41,665 nt of DNA from Chthoniobacter flavus (GTDB lineage Bacteria > Verrucomicrobiota > Verrucomicrobiia > Chthoniobacterales > JACTMZ01). Both the position numbers and the translations under genes were made by a program. Of the stretch, positions 34,520-41,665 are shown in pieces. Position 1 is the first letter of the stretch. Each line of letters starts with the position of its first letter. The notes under the pieces were generated by a model that did no database searches, was not told the DNA's origin, and was given only the letters and a program-made list of their open reading frames with translations. The DNA is taken from positions 1 to 41,665 of the forward strand of contig CAMBUL010000001.1 in assembly GCA_945871065.1 (NCBI GenBank). The letters run 5' to 3'.

Positions 34520-34669
34520 GATGACAAACTATAGCAGATTACCGGCACAGTGCGGGACTTCGGTTCGGTGCTGCGGATACACGGTGCGCGTGTCCACTGG
34601 GAAGGGTGAGGACGGACAGACCGCTCGCCCCTACTTTGGGAGAGGGCCGGCGACGGCGCTCCGACAGGG

Positions 34670-34855
34670 CTACTTTTGGCCTTGCGGCGGGAAAAATTCC
34701 GGCGGGTTTTCCGCGGCGCCGAGGGGCTTGCTTTCAGCTTTTTCTTCGGCGGCTTTTTTCTCTCCGTAGCCGGGAATGCTTTCCGAGGGTGGGATGCGCT
34801 GGCAGGAAACAGCGGCCAACGCGAAGGCGGCGAGAAGAAAAGGGAAGGATTTCAC
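34670..34855 (-). CDS. Very small lipoprotein, GTG start
   Basis: Exported lipoprotein of 61 residues, hidden in a longer track ORF. It starts at GTG 34855 (MKSFPFLLAAFALAAVSC, first codon GTG), four bases after the khpA stop. The hydrophobic signal ends in the lipobox AAVSC, with the lipidated Cys at residue 19. The mature part is a short polar tail rich in Lys, Glu and Pro (YGEKKAAEEKAES). Only about 43 residues remain after processing. I do not recognise a family. Confidence 0.65.
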   Translation of the reverse strand: MKSFPFLLAAFALAAVSCQRIPPSESIPGYGEKKAAEEKAESKPLGAAENPPEFFPPQGQK

Positions 34856-34859
34856 AGGG

Positions 34860-35090
34860 TCAATCGGGAACCACGAGGCGCACCTTGCCGCCGTGTTTGG
34901 CCGCACCTGCGTCGAGGAGACTGCGGATGGCATGGATGGTCTGACCACGCTTGCCGATGATGCGGGGCAGATCGGTCTGCCGAGCCTGCACGGTGTAAAC
35001 ATCTTTGCCCTCCACCGCGGCATGGGCGAGGAAGACTTCGTCGGGATGGCCGGCGAGGCGGCGCAGGACGAAGTTAAGGAATTCCTCCAT
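34860..35090 (-). CDS. khpA: KH-domain RNA-binding protein
   Basis: RNA-binding protein of 76 residues of the KhpA/YlqC family. It consists of a single KH domain with the GxxG loop in RIIGKRGQTIHAIRSLL. It sits directly after rpsP, 11 bases away, and near ffh, a neighbourhood widely conserved in bacteria. KhpA acts on RNAs linked to ribosome assembly, and in some species to cell division. The opening MEEFLNFVLRRLAGHPDEV is typical. Confidence 0.92.
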   Translation of the reverse strand: MEEFLNFVLRRLAGHPDEVFLAHAAVEGKDVYTVQARQTDLPRIIGKRGQTIHAIRSLLDAGAAKHGGKVRLVVPD

Positions 35091-35101
35091 GAGCGGAGAG
35101 G

Positions 35102-35359
35102 TCAGGCAGCCTTGGCCGCCGCCGCGCGCGCTTTTTTCACGATGCTGCGCACGGTGTCGGACATTTGCGCGCCGTTTTTCACCCAGTGGTCGATGCGGTC
35201 GACGTTGACCTTGTAGTTCGTGCCGGGTTTCTTCGGATCGTAGTTGCCGAGGATTTCGAGGAATTTGCCATCGCGGGGGCTGCGCTTATCGGCCACCACC
35301 ACTTTGTAGTAGGGGCTGTTGCGGGTGCCTTCGCGGCGGAGTCTGATTGCCGTTGCCAT
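35102..35359 (-). CDS. rpsP: 30S ribosomal protein S16
   Basis: Ribosomal protein bS16, 85 residues, required for 30S assembly. The family opening MATAIRLRREGTRNSPYYKVVVADKRSPRDGKFLE is followed by ILGNYDPKK and the RIDHWVKNGAQMSDTV motif. The C-terminus is an Ala/Lys-rich tail. It lies 10 bases after ffh and before khpA. rimM and trmD, which often follow rpsP, are not here. Confidence 0.97.
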   Translation of the reverse strand: MATAIRLRREGTRNSPYYKVVVADKRSPRDGKFLEILGNYDPKKPGTNYKVNVDRIDHWVKNGAQMSDTVRSIVKKARAAAAKAA

Positions 35360-35369
35360 AATTTTTTCG

Positions 35370-36701
35370 TTAGTTTCGACCCAGCATGCCCATACCGCCT
35401 GCCCTTGCCATCATTTTTTTCAGTTTGCCGGGCTTTTTCATGAGTTTTCTCATGTCCGAGAACCGCAGCAGAAGGTTGTTCACTTCGGTGACCGTCGTCC
35501 CGCTGCCCTTGGCGATGCGTTGACGGCGCCGGGCATTGAGAACCTCGGGCCGCGACCTCTCGCCGGGCGTCATGGAGAGGACGATGGCCTCCACCCGACG
35601 CATCTGTTTCTCGTCAACACCGGGCGACTTCACTTTATCCATACCGGGAATGAGTCCAAGGAGATTCTCGAGCGGACCCATCTTGCGGAGCATTTTGAAC
35701 TGCTCGAGGAAGTCATTGAGGTCGAAATTGCCGCCGCGCATCCGCGCTTCCAGACGGGCTGCATCTTCCACCTCGAAATTTTCCGCCGCTTTTTCTACCA
35801 GGCTGACCACATCGCCCATCCCGAGGATGCGGCCAGCCATGCGGTCCGGATGGAATACCTCGAAGGCGTCCATCTTTTCGCCGGTGCCGGAAAATTTGAC
35901 CGGTTGACCGGTCACCTCGCGCAAGGACAAGGCGGCCCCGCCTCGCGCGTCACCATCGAGTTTGGTCAGGATGAGGCCGGTGACCCCGACCCCGCCGTGG
36001 AATTTTTCGGCTACGCCGACCGCCTGTTGTCCGGTCGCAGCATCGCAGACCAGGAGACTTTCGTTCGGTTGGACTAAGTCTTTCACTTTGCGCAGCTCGC
36101 CGATCAATTCGTCATCGAGATCTTGGCGGCCGGCGGTATCATAAATTTCAACATTGTGCCCCTGCGCCTTGGCCCACTCCATACCGGCGCGCACGACGCG
36201 CAGGACGTTCTTTTCGCCGGGTTCCGGACGATACATGGGCACGCCGATCTGTCCGGCCAGTGTAGCCAGTTGGTCGACGGCGGCCGGACGCTGCAAGTCG
36301 CAGGCGATGAGCACGGGCGTGCGGCCGTTTTTCTTGAGCCAGGCGGCGAGCTTGGCGCAGGTGGTTGTTTTACCCGCGCCATTCAGACCGACGACAAGAA
36401 TGCGCGCCTGCGGTCCGAGGTTGAGGGGCGCGGCATCGCCGCCGAGCAGCGCAGCCAATTCGTCGTGGAAAATTTTGACGATCTGCTGGCCGGGCGTGAC
36501 GCTGCGCAGCACTTCCTCGCCGAGGGCCTTTTCTTTGACCCGCGCGATGAAATCCTTGGCCACCTTGAAATGCACATCGGCTTCGAGCAGAGCGAGCCGC
36601 ACTTCCCGGAGGGCATCGTTGACGTTGGCCTCGCTGATACGGCCATGCCCCCGGAGGTCTTTGAAGACATCCTGCAATTTTTCGGAAAGACGAGAAAACA
36701 T
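35370..36701 (-). CDS. ffh: Signal recognition particle protein Ffh
   Basis: GTPase of the signal recognition particle that targets nascent membrane and secreted proteins, 443 residues. The N domain (1 to about 90) precedes the G domain with GLNGAGKTTT near 105-114, DLQRPAAVDQL, DTAGRQDLDDEL and TKLDGDARGGAALS. The Met-rich M domain that binds SRP RNA and signal peptides ends with MRKLMKKPGKLKKMMARAGGMGMLGRN. It is 27 bases downstream of purB and 10 upstream of rpsP. The SRP RNA gene is not in the window. Confidence 0.97.
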   Translation of the reverse strand: MFSRLSEKLQDVFKDLRGHGRISEANVNDALREVRLALLEADVHFKVAKDFIARVKEKALGEEVLRSVTPGQQIVKIFHDELAALLGGDAAPLNLGPQARILVVGLNGAGKTTTCAKLAAWLKKNGRTPVLIACDLQRPAAVDQLATLAGQIGVPMYRPEPGEKNVLRVVRAGMEWAKAQGHNVEIYDTAGRQDLDDELIGELRKVKDLVQPNESLLVCDAATGQQAVGVAEKFHGGVGVTGLILTKLDGDARGGAALSLREVTGQPVKFSGTGEKMDAFEVFHPDRMAGRILGMGDVVSLVEKAAENFEVEDAARLEARMRGGNFDLNDFLEQFKMLRKMGPLENLLGLIPGMDKVKSPGVDEKQMRRVEAIVLSMTPGERSRPEVLNARRRQRIAKGSGTTVTEVNNLLLRFSDMRKLMKKPGKLKKMMARAGGMGMLGRN

Positions 36702-36728
36702 ACTGGGGGCGTGGCGTTGCGGGTACTT

Positions 36729-38024
36729 TTAGCCGATGCCCAGATCGTGGAACACCTTGTCCACGTGACGGAAATGTCGGTCGAGGCCGCAAGCGTCGAG
36801 CAACTCGGCCTGGTCCAGCACGGCACTGATTTCCGGGTCGGCCGAAAGATTGGCCAGAAATTCACCATCCCCCGCCCATGTTTTGAGCGCGGCACGCTGC
36901 ACGGCTTCGTAGGCTTTCTGACGCTCGAAGCCTTTCTCGGTGAGTTTGAGCAAGACGGACTGGCTGGCAAAGAGGCCGCGCGATTTCTCCATATTGGCCC
37001 GCATGTTCTCCGGATAAACCTGCAATCCGCGCACCAACTTGGTGGTGAGCGCGAGCATGTAGTCGAGCAGGGTGCAGCCGTCGGGAAGAATGATGCGCTC
37101 GGCGCTGCTGTGGCTGATGTCCCGCTCGTGCCAGAGGGCGACGTTTTCCAAGGCCGTAACTGCATAGCCGCGGATGACACGAGCCAGTCCGCTCAAACGC
37201 TCTCCGGTGATCGGATTACGTTTATGCGGCATGGCCGAACTGCCTTTCTGCCCGGGGGCGAAAAATTCCTCCACTTCGAGCACTTCGCTGCGCTGCAGGT
37301 GCCGGAATTCGGTAGCCCAGCGGTCAATCGAACTGGCGGCCAAGGCGAGCACGGTCATGAATTCGGCATGGCGGTCGCGTTGCACGATCTGGGTGGAAAG
37401 GATGGCCGGTTTCAGGCCAAGCCGGGCGCAGACTTCTTCCTCGACGCGCGGATCCAGGTGGGCGCGCGTCCCGACTGCGCCGCTCAATTTCCCCACCGCA
37501 ACCCGCTTGCGCATTTCGACCAGACGCTCCCGCACGCGGCCGAATTCATCATACATGAGAGCCAGCTTGAGCCCGAAAGTGACTGGCTCGGCATGGATGC
37601 CATGGCTGCGTCCCATCATGGGGGTCAATTTGTGGGCGCGGGCCTGCTCGGCGGCGGCGGCGCGGACTTCATCGACGCCTTGGACCAAAAGATCGATTGC
37701 CGCGGCCATTTGCACAGCGAGCGTGGTGTCGAGGACATCCGAGGAGGTCAGCCCCTGGTGCATCCAGCGTGCAGCGGGGCCGACCGAGTCCGCCACATTC
37801 TCGAGGAAGGCGATGACGTCATGGTTGGTCCGCTTTTCAATCTCGAGGATGTCGGGAATGGAAAATCTGGCTTTCTCCCGGATGGCCTTGGCGTCTGCCT
37901 CGGGGATTTGTCCGAGACGTGCCATGGCTTCGCAGGCGAGGGTTTCGATCTCGAGCCAGATTTCGTATTTGCGCTGGTCGGACCAGAGGGCTCGCATCTC
38001 GGGTCGGGAATATCGGTCAATCAC
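36729..38024 (-). CDS. purB: Adenylosuccinate lyase
   Basis: Fumarase-superfamily lyase acting twice in purine synthesis (SAICAR to AICAR, and adenylosuccinate to AMP), 431 residues. Key stretches are KRTNHDVIAFLENV, HQGLTSSDVLDTTLAVQM, MMGRSHGIHAEPVTFG with the catalytic His, KLSGAVGTRAHLD, and the family signature GSSAMPHKRNP with the flexible catalytic Ser. The opening MIDRYSRPEMRALWSDQRK is typical. It is the first gene of the purB-ffh-rpsP-khpA run. A terminator-like hairpin lies upstream of it. Confidence 0.97.
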   Translation of the reverse strand: MIDRYSRPEMRALWSDQRKYEIWLEIETLACEAMARLGQIPEADAKAIREKARFSIPDILEIEKRTNHDVIAFLENVADSVGPAARWMHQGLTSSDVLDTTLAVQMAAAIDLLVQGVDEVRAAAAEQARAHKLTPMMGRSHGIHAEPVTFGLKLALMYDEFGRVRERLVEMRKRVAVGKLSGAVGTRAHLDPRVEEEVCARLGLKPAILSTQIVQRDRHAEFMTVLALAASSIDRWATEFRHLQRSEVLEVEEFFAPGQKGSSAMPHKRNPITGERLSGLARVIRGYAVTALENVALWHERDISHSSAERIILPDGCTLLDYMLALTTKLVRGLQVYPENMRANMEKSRGLFASQSVLLKLTEKGFERQKAYEAVQRAALKTWAGDGEFLANLSADPEISAVLDQAELLDACGLDRHFRHVDKVFHDLGIG

Positions 38025-38061
38025 CCGGGCAACCTAGCGCATCACCATGCGTGGACAAACC

Positions 38062-38096
38062 ACGAAAACAAGAAGGGCCGGTAGCCACTCGGCCCC
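38062..38096 (-). terminator. Rho-independent terminator after the small ORF pair
   Basis: On the minus strand, GGGCCG, a 9-base loop and CGGCCC form a perfect 6-bp GC stem, followed by TTCTTGTTTTCG. It lies about 30 bases past the stop of the 77-residue ORF and about 40 before purB, so it separates the two transcripts. A second small hairpin (CGTGG ACAAA CCACG) lies just beyond it. Confidence 0.6.
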
Positions 38097-38126
38097 GACC
38101 CTGCTTGCCATGAAAAATTGTTGGAG

Positions 38127-38360
38127 TTAGGCGCTAATCCGGACCCTTTTCAGATGCCCTTGGTCTCGTAGTTGGACGCGACCGGTCTGGAAAAGGTCGA
38201 TGAGGGCGGCCACGGCCTCGCGGCTGTCTTCGGTAGCGGTGCCGACGGCGGCCACTAGTTCGCCAAGGGAATGGCGCGTGCGGTTGAATTTGCGGTAGGG
38301 ATTGAAGGCTTTGACTTTCATACCAACTTCGACCACCGCCCGGCCTGCACGTTCAAACAT
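38127..38360 (-). CDS. Small hypothetical protein
   Basis: ORF of 77 residues. Its ATG follows the stop of the preceding ORF with no gap (TGAATG), so it is probably translated by re-initiation. An internal ATG (MKVKAFNPYRKFNRTRHSLGE) could give a 64-residue protein. The sequence is basic with two helix-like parts, and I do not recognise a family. The downstream terminator and coding-like composition support a real gene. Confidence 0.55.
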   Translation of the reverse strand: MFERAGRAVVEVGMKVKAFNPYRKFNRTRHSLGELVAAVGTATEDSREAVAALIDLFQTGRVQLRDQGHLKRVRISA

Positions 38361-38558
38361 TCAAACGGACGTTTGTGATTTTTCTGCCACTGCTTCCGCT
38401 TGGACAGAGAGGGGCCGCTGCGGGGTGAGCAAGCCGTAGCCGAAGGAGATCACCCAATAAGTGATGACCAGCGGGATCGCGAAAAAGATTCCGGCGATCA
38501 GGCGATGACCGAGCGTGCCGAGACATCGCGCAGAACGGCGATTCGCCGGGGAATACAT
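38361..38558 (-). CDS. Small membrane protein, possibly a DUF502 remnant
   Basis: ORF of 65 residues with one hydrophobic stretch (LIAGIFFAIPLVITYWVISFGYGLL). This resembles the first helix of DUF502 membrane proteins, which are about 200 residues long, but the rest of that family is absent. It may be a truncated copy or an unrelated single-helix protein. A perfect 14-bp palindrome lies just before the start. It is coupled to the next ORF. Confidence 0.5.
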   Translation of the reverse strand: MYSPANRRSARCLGTLGHRLIAGIFFAIPLVITYWVISFGYGLLTPQRPLSVQAEAVAEKSQTSV

Positions 38559-38559
38559 T

Positions 38560-38573
38560 TCCGACTAGTCGGA
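38560..38573. promoter_or_regulatory. perfect 14-bp palindrome at the start of the small ORF pair
   Basis: TCCGACTAGTCGGA ends one base before the start codon at 38558, covering the ribosome-binding position. It could be an operator or a hairpin that hides the start. A few 14-bp palindromes are expected by chance in 41 kb, so only its location makes it notable. Confidence 0.3.
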
Positions 38574-38656
38574 CAAACTCATGTCGGATTTCATGACAGG
38601 AATTGCTCTACTCAGGCAAAGCCGTGGCGGGAACAAACGCCGCTTTCACCCGGCTC

Positions 38657-39349
38657 CTAAGCGTTTCCGGAAAACCGCAGAAACAGCTCACGGATCGCGG
38701 CACCGCCGCCAACAATCAGCACAGTGAAATATATCACGGTCAGAACGTTGGCGAAGTGACCGAGAACAATGAACAGACCGTCGCGCTGCAACAGACCAAT
38801 GGCAAAAAAGAGCAACGCGAGGGCCGGCAAGGTATTGCTGAACGGGATTAAGCCGAACGGCGCCATCAAAAGGACCGCCGCGGCGATTAGTGCCAGGTTA
38901 TTGATGCTGTCCATAAACCCCGGGGAAGCGAGCCACGGAAGACGGTGCGGGCGGCTAACGCGCTCCAGACGGTGCACCCAGACGCCACCGCGATTCAGGG
39001 CCGTATGCAATTTCTCCGAAGGCAAAACCTTCTGCGCGATACGCCGCGGCAGCCACAGGTTGACGCCGAAAAGGCGCGTGATTCCAATGAGCAAAATCGC
39101 GGCGCCGAATACCGTGCTGACACCCGGAATTGAAACTGGCACCAAAAACACGATGGTCAGAAAAGCGGTGAGGATCAAAAGACCATCCTGACCGACAAGG
39201 TCACGGATTTCGGCCAAAGTCACTCCGCCGGGTGGAAGACTTTCCGTGATCGTCTTGATTTTCTCACCGAGAGATTCCGTTTTGAGAAGATCGCCCGAAA
39301 CGTGCAAATGGGATTCTGGCCGGGACGGTGGGGTGGAGGTATCGCTCAT
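38657..39349 (-). CDS. exoD: ExoD family membrane protein
   Basis: Membrane protein of 230 residues related to ExoD, first found through exopolysaccharide defects in rhizobia. The start is ATG 39349 (MSDTSTPPSRPESH) with AAGGA 9 bases upstream. The track ORF is 19 codons longer. The soluble N-terminus leads to VTLAEIRDLVGQDGLLILTAFLTIVFLVPVSIPGVSTVFG, the ExoD core. Further helices follow, including LLMAPFGLIPFSNTLPALALLFFAIGLLQRDG. The molecular function is unknown. It is divergent from ftsK and separated from it by 120 bases. Confidence 0.88.
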   Translation of the reverse strand: MSDTSTPPSRPESHLHVSGDLLKTESLGEKIKTITESLPPGGVTLAEIRDLVGQDGLLILTAFLTIVFLVPVSIPGVSTVFGAAILLIGITRLFGVNLWLPRRIAQKVLPSEKLHTALNRGGVWVHRLERVSRPHRLPWLASPGFMDSINNLALIAAAVLLMAPFGLIPFSNTLPALALLFFAIGLLQRDGLFIVLGHFANVLTVIYFTVLIVGGGAAIRELFLRFSGNA

Positions 39350-39469
39350 TTTGAAATTCCTTTCGTCGTATTCTCTGCGCGCGATTCCGCCGCTGGAAGG
39401 CCGCATCTCCTAACAGGCCGACCGCATCCGCGCAAACGCCTTCCTTGTCGCCCGGGGCCCCGACCTGTT

Positions 39470-41665
39470 ATGAAGGAGCCCTTGGCGCGCGGTAAAACAA
39501 CAGAAGAGGGTAGCAGCAAAGCGTGGAGTGAGGTGCTCGGGCTCATCCTGCTCGGCGCCGGCACCCTCCTTTTTCTTGCGCTGGTCTCCTATTCACCGGC
39601 CGATGTGCCGTCTTGGCTCTTCTTCAGCAAACAGGGTGCGCCCGAGGCGGTGACGGAAAACTTCATCGGACCGGTCGGCGCGGTGGTCGCCGGTTTCACT
39701 TACTTCCTCCTCGGCGCGGCCGCCTATTTGCTGGCCGTCATCCTTATCGGGTTCGGCGGAGCCAAATTCCTCACCGCCAACCTCGTTCTGAAAAAACGCC
39801 TCGGCTGGATAGCCGCCTTCATTGTTTCCGGCGCTTGTCTAGCCGGGATCCAACCATGGCTCCTCCAATCATGGAAAGAACACTTCAACATCCTCGGCCC
39901 GGGCGGATGGATCGGGCTTGCTCTCGGGAAAACCGTGCTCGCTGGGCTGCTCGGGGTCATCGGCGCAACCATCCTCCTGACCCTTTTTTACCTCGCCAGT
40001 CTCATCCTCATGACCGGCATGCACCCGGTCAAATTCTGCCGGGAGGTCATGGTTGCAGTTCCGCAATGGTTTCGCGTGCGGCGCGAGGCGAGGCTGGAAA
40101 AGAAACGTCTTGAACAGGAGACGGCGGTCGAGGAGGCCCTCGCCAACACCCCGCGCTCGAAACGACCAGTACCTGCACGGATGCGCCGGAAAACGGCCGG
40201 CGAAGACGGGGAGGACACGGAAGAAAACGGGGTGGAAGAGAAAGAAATGGTCCCCGCCCTTTCCTTTCCCGAGCCCAAAATCATTGATACCGGGGCAGCC
40301 CCGGTCAGAAAACCGCCCGCTCCCGCACCCCCGAAAAAGAAAGAGACCGGCCCGCTTGGCGCGGTGCCCGAAATCCACATCGAGAATTACCAGATGCCGC
40401 CGCTCGACCTGCTCGACTCACCCGACATGAGCGACCGCCAGACCGCGGACCCGGCCGAACTTCTCGCCATGCAGGGCAGCATTCTCGACACGCTGAAGCA
40501 ATTCGGGCTCGAGGCCAGCGCCGGCGACATCACCCGCGGCCCCACCGTCACCCGCTTCGAAATTTATCCGGCGCGCGGCGTGCGCGTCGACCGCATCGCC
40601 AATCTGGAGAAAGATATCGCCCGCGCCACCCGGGCCGAAAAAATCAACATCCTCGCGCCCATTCCCGGCAAGGACACCGTCGGTATCGAAATTGCCAACA
40701 GCAAAAAAATCAAAGTCGTCTTCCGCGAACTCCTCGAAAGCGACGAATGGGTCAATAGCAAGGCCAAGATCCCCCTTGCCCTCGGCAAGGACGTCTACGG
40801 CCGCACGATCATCGCCGACCTCGCCCAGATGCCCCACCTCCTCATCGCCGGCACCACAGGCAGCGGCAAGAGCGTCTGCGTCAACGCGATCATCGCGAGC
40901 ATGCTCTACAAGTTTTCGCCCGAGGAGCTGCGCTTCATCATGATCGATCCGAAGGTCGTCGAGATGCAGCATTACGGAAAGCTCCCCCATCTCGCGGCCA
41001 ATGTGGTTACCGAGCCGAAAAAGGTTCTCCTCGCCCTGCGCTACGTCATCGACGAAATGGAGCGCCGTTACCGCATCTTCGCCAAGTGCGGCCTGCGCAA
41101 TATCCACGGGTTCAATGCGCGTCCGCTGGAAAAAACGCCAGACGAGGGAGTGCCGCCCGAATCGGCGCCGGGGGACAATGAAGCGGAGGACGAGGGTATC
41201 GAGGATGCCGTGCTCGAGATCCCGCCGCCGAAGAAAGGCGAGGAATTGGTCATTCCCCAACGGCTCCCATTCATTGTCGTCATCATCGACGAATTGGCCG
41301 ATCTCATGCAGACCGCGCCGGCGGATGTCGAAAGCGCTATCGCCCGCATCACCCAAATGGCGCGGGCCGCCGGCATCCATATGATCGTCGCCACGCAGAC
41401 CCCGCGGGCCGACGTCGTCACGGGTGTGATCAAGGCAAACATACCGAGCCGCATCGCCTTCCAGGTCGCCTCGAAACTCGACAGCCGCGTCATCCTCGAC
41501 GCCAACGGTGCCGACAAGCTTCTCGGCCAGGGGGACATGCTTTACCTCCCGCCCGGCACCTCCACCCTCGTTCGTGCCCAGGGGGTGCTCGTCACCGACG
41601 AGGAAATCCACCGCGTCGTCGATTATGTCGGCGCGCAAGCCGAACCGACCTTCGATCCCGGGTTC
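39470..41665 (+). CDS. ftsK: DNA translocase FtsK, partial (C-terminus outside window)
   Basis: Septal DNA pump that clears chromosomes during division, 732 residues visible, open to the right edge and so missing from the ORF track. It starts at ATG 39470 (MKEPLARGKTTEEG). Four or five membrane helices lie in residues about 20-190. A charged linker follows to about 330, then the alpha/beta motor: GPTVTRFEIYPARGVRVDRI, Walker A AGTTGSGKS near 460, IDPKVVEMQHY, and Walker B VIIDELADLM near 605. An acidic, Pro-rich insert of about 40 residues (DNEAEDEGIEDAVLE) lies between NIHGFNARP and the Walker B strand. The gamma domain is beyond the edge. Confidence 0.95.
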   Translation, partial: MKEPLARGKTTEEGSSKAWSEVLGLILLGAGTLLFLALVSYSPADVPSWLFFSKQGAPEAVTENFIGPVGAVVAGFTYFLLGAAAYLLAVILIGFGGAKFLTANLVLKKRLGWIAAFIVSGACLAGIQPWLLQSWKEHFNILGPGGWIGLALGKTVLAGLLGVIGATILLTLFYLASLILMTGMHPVKFCREVMVAVPQWFRVRREARLEKKRLEQETAVEEALANTPRSKRPVPARMRRKTAGEDGEDTEENGVEEKEMVPALSFPEPKIIDTGAAPVRKPPAPAPPKKKETGPLGAVPEIHIENYQMPPLDLLDSPDMSDRQTADPAELLAMQGSILDTLKQFGLEASAGDITRGPTVTRFEIYPARGVRVDRIANLEKDIARATRAEKINILAPIPGKDTVGIEIANSKKIKVVFRELLESDEWVNSKAKIPLALGKDVYGRTIIADLAQMPHLLIAGTTGSGKSVCVNAIIASMLYKFSPEELRFIMIDPKVVEMQHYGKLPHLAANVVTEPKKVLLALRYVIDEMERRYRIFAKCGLRNIHGFNARPLEKTPDEGVPPESAPGDNEAEDEGIEDAVLEIPPPKKGEELVIPQRLPFIVVIIDELADLMQTAPADVESAIARITQMARAAGIHMIVATQTPRADVVTGVIKANIPSRIAFQVASKLDSRVILDANGADKLLGQGDMLYLPPGTSTLVRAQGVLVTDEEIHRVVDYVGAQAEPTFDPGF

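Noticed and set aside
34520-34669. Intergenic gap between dgkA and the small lipoprotein
   Set aside because: I looked for a terminator, small RNA or repeat. There are two near-identical CCAAA(A)GTAG words and a GC-rich stretch, but no convincing stem with a U-tract and no ORF.
36123-38084. 653-residue plus-strand ORF
   Set aside because: Antisense to both ffh and purB, which are unmistakable. Long antisense frames are common at this GC content.
25697-38109. 17-base word CCCCGACCCTGCTTGCC present at 25697-25713 and at 38093-38109
   Set aside because: One copy is inside rmuC coding sequence and the flanks do not match. A single shared word of this length can arise by chance in GC-rich DNA, so no repeat family is claimed.
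40418-41638. 406-residue minus-strand ORF
   Set aside because: Antisense to the FtsK motor domain. The acidic composition mirrors codon bias and is not a real protein.

Overview
The window is chromosomal DNA of a free-living, GC-rich, Gram-negative-type bacterium. The best guess is a member of the Verrucomicrobiota (PVC group). This is an inference from protein style and gene neighbourhoods: GldA/F/G-like ABC genes with a DUF4340 gene beside mreB, a GH57 branching-enzyme-like gene after rng, a DUF2934 protein, and a lineage-type hypothetical protein with a winged-helix-like end. No rRNA is present to settle it. Nearly all DNA is coding. There is no prophage, insertion sequence, CRISPR array, tRNA or rRNA that I can support. 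Two large genes are cut by the window edges and are therefore missing from the ORF track: sucA (left edge, minus strand) and ftsK (right edge, plus strand).

Layout. 1-1988 (-): 2-oxoglutarate dehydrogenase E1. 2164-6714 (+): four tightly coupled genes, an ABC ATPase, its permease, a GldG-like membrane-anchored protein and a DUF4340 protein. 6830-13019 (+): the rod-shape and wall-elongation cluster mreB-mreC-mreD-mrdA followed by RNase G. 13068-16171 (+): a GH57 alpha-glucan enzyme overlapping a secreted propeller-like protein. 16196-17280 (-): trpF and a four-helix membrane protein. 17380-21055 (+): a Lys-rich DUF2934 protein, menF and menD of menaquinone synthesis, and a lytic transglycosylase. 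21057-24353 (-): a hypothetical protein and acetolactate synthase ilvB. 24451-25764 (+): rmuC. 25791-30373 (-): a ferrous-iron operon, feoA-feoA-feoB, then a FeoB-associated Cys-rich membrane segment joined to a secreted domain, a small secreted protein and a double-ACT protein. It is preceded by a Fur-box-like palindrome. 30547-32280 (-): a low-molecular-weight phosphatase joined in frame to serine hydroxymethyltransferase (glyA). 32392-33087 (+): an exported Mn-type superoxide dismutase. 33101-34519 (-): an SMR efflux protein, a VapBC toxin-antitoxin pair and dgkA. 34670-38024 (-): purB-ffh-rpsP-khpA and a tiny lipoprotein. 38127-38558 (-): two small unassigned ORFs. 38657-39349 (-): exoD. 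39470-end (+): ftsK.

How the parts work together. Most of the window is housekeeping: cell shape and division (mre, mrdA, ftsK, slt), RNA and protein targeting (rng, rpsP, khpA, ffh), core metabolism (sucA, purB, trpF, ilvB, glyA) and quinone synthesis (menFD). The most distinctive parts are the iron operon, with a candidate Fur operator and three accessory genes carried downstream of feoB, and two cases where genes normally separate are joined into one open frame (phosphatase-SHMT, and FeoB-associated segment-secreted domain). The GldAFG/DUF4340 cassette and the GH57/secreted-protein pair are the next most useful targets for follow-up.
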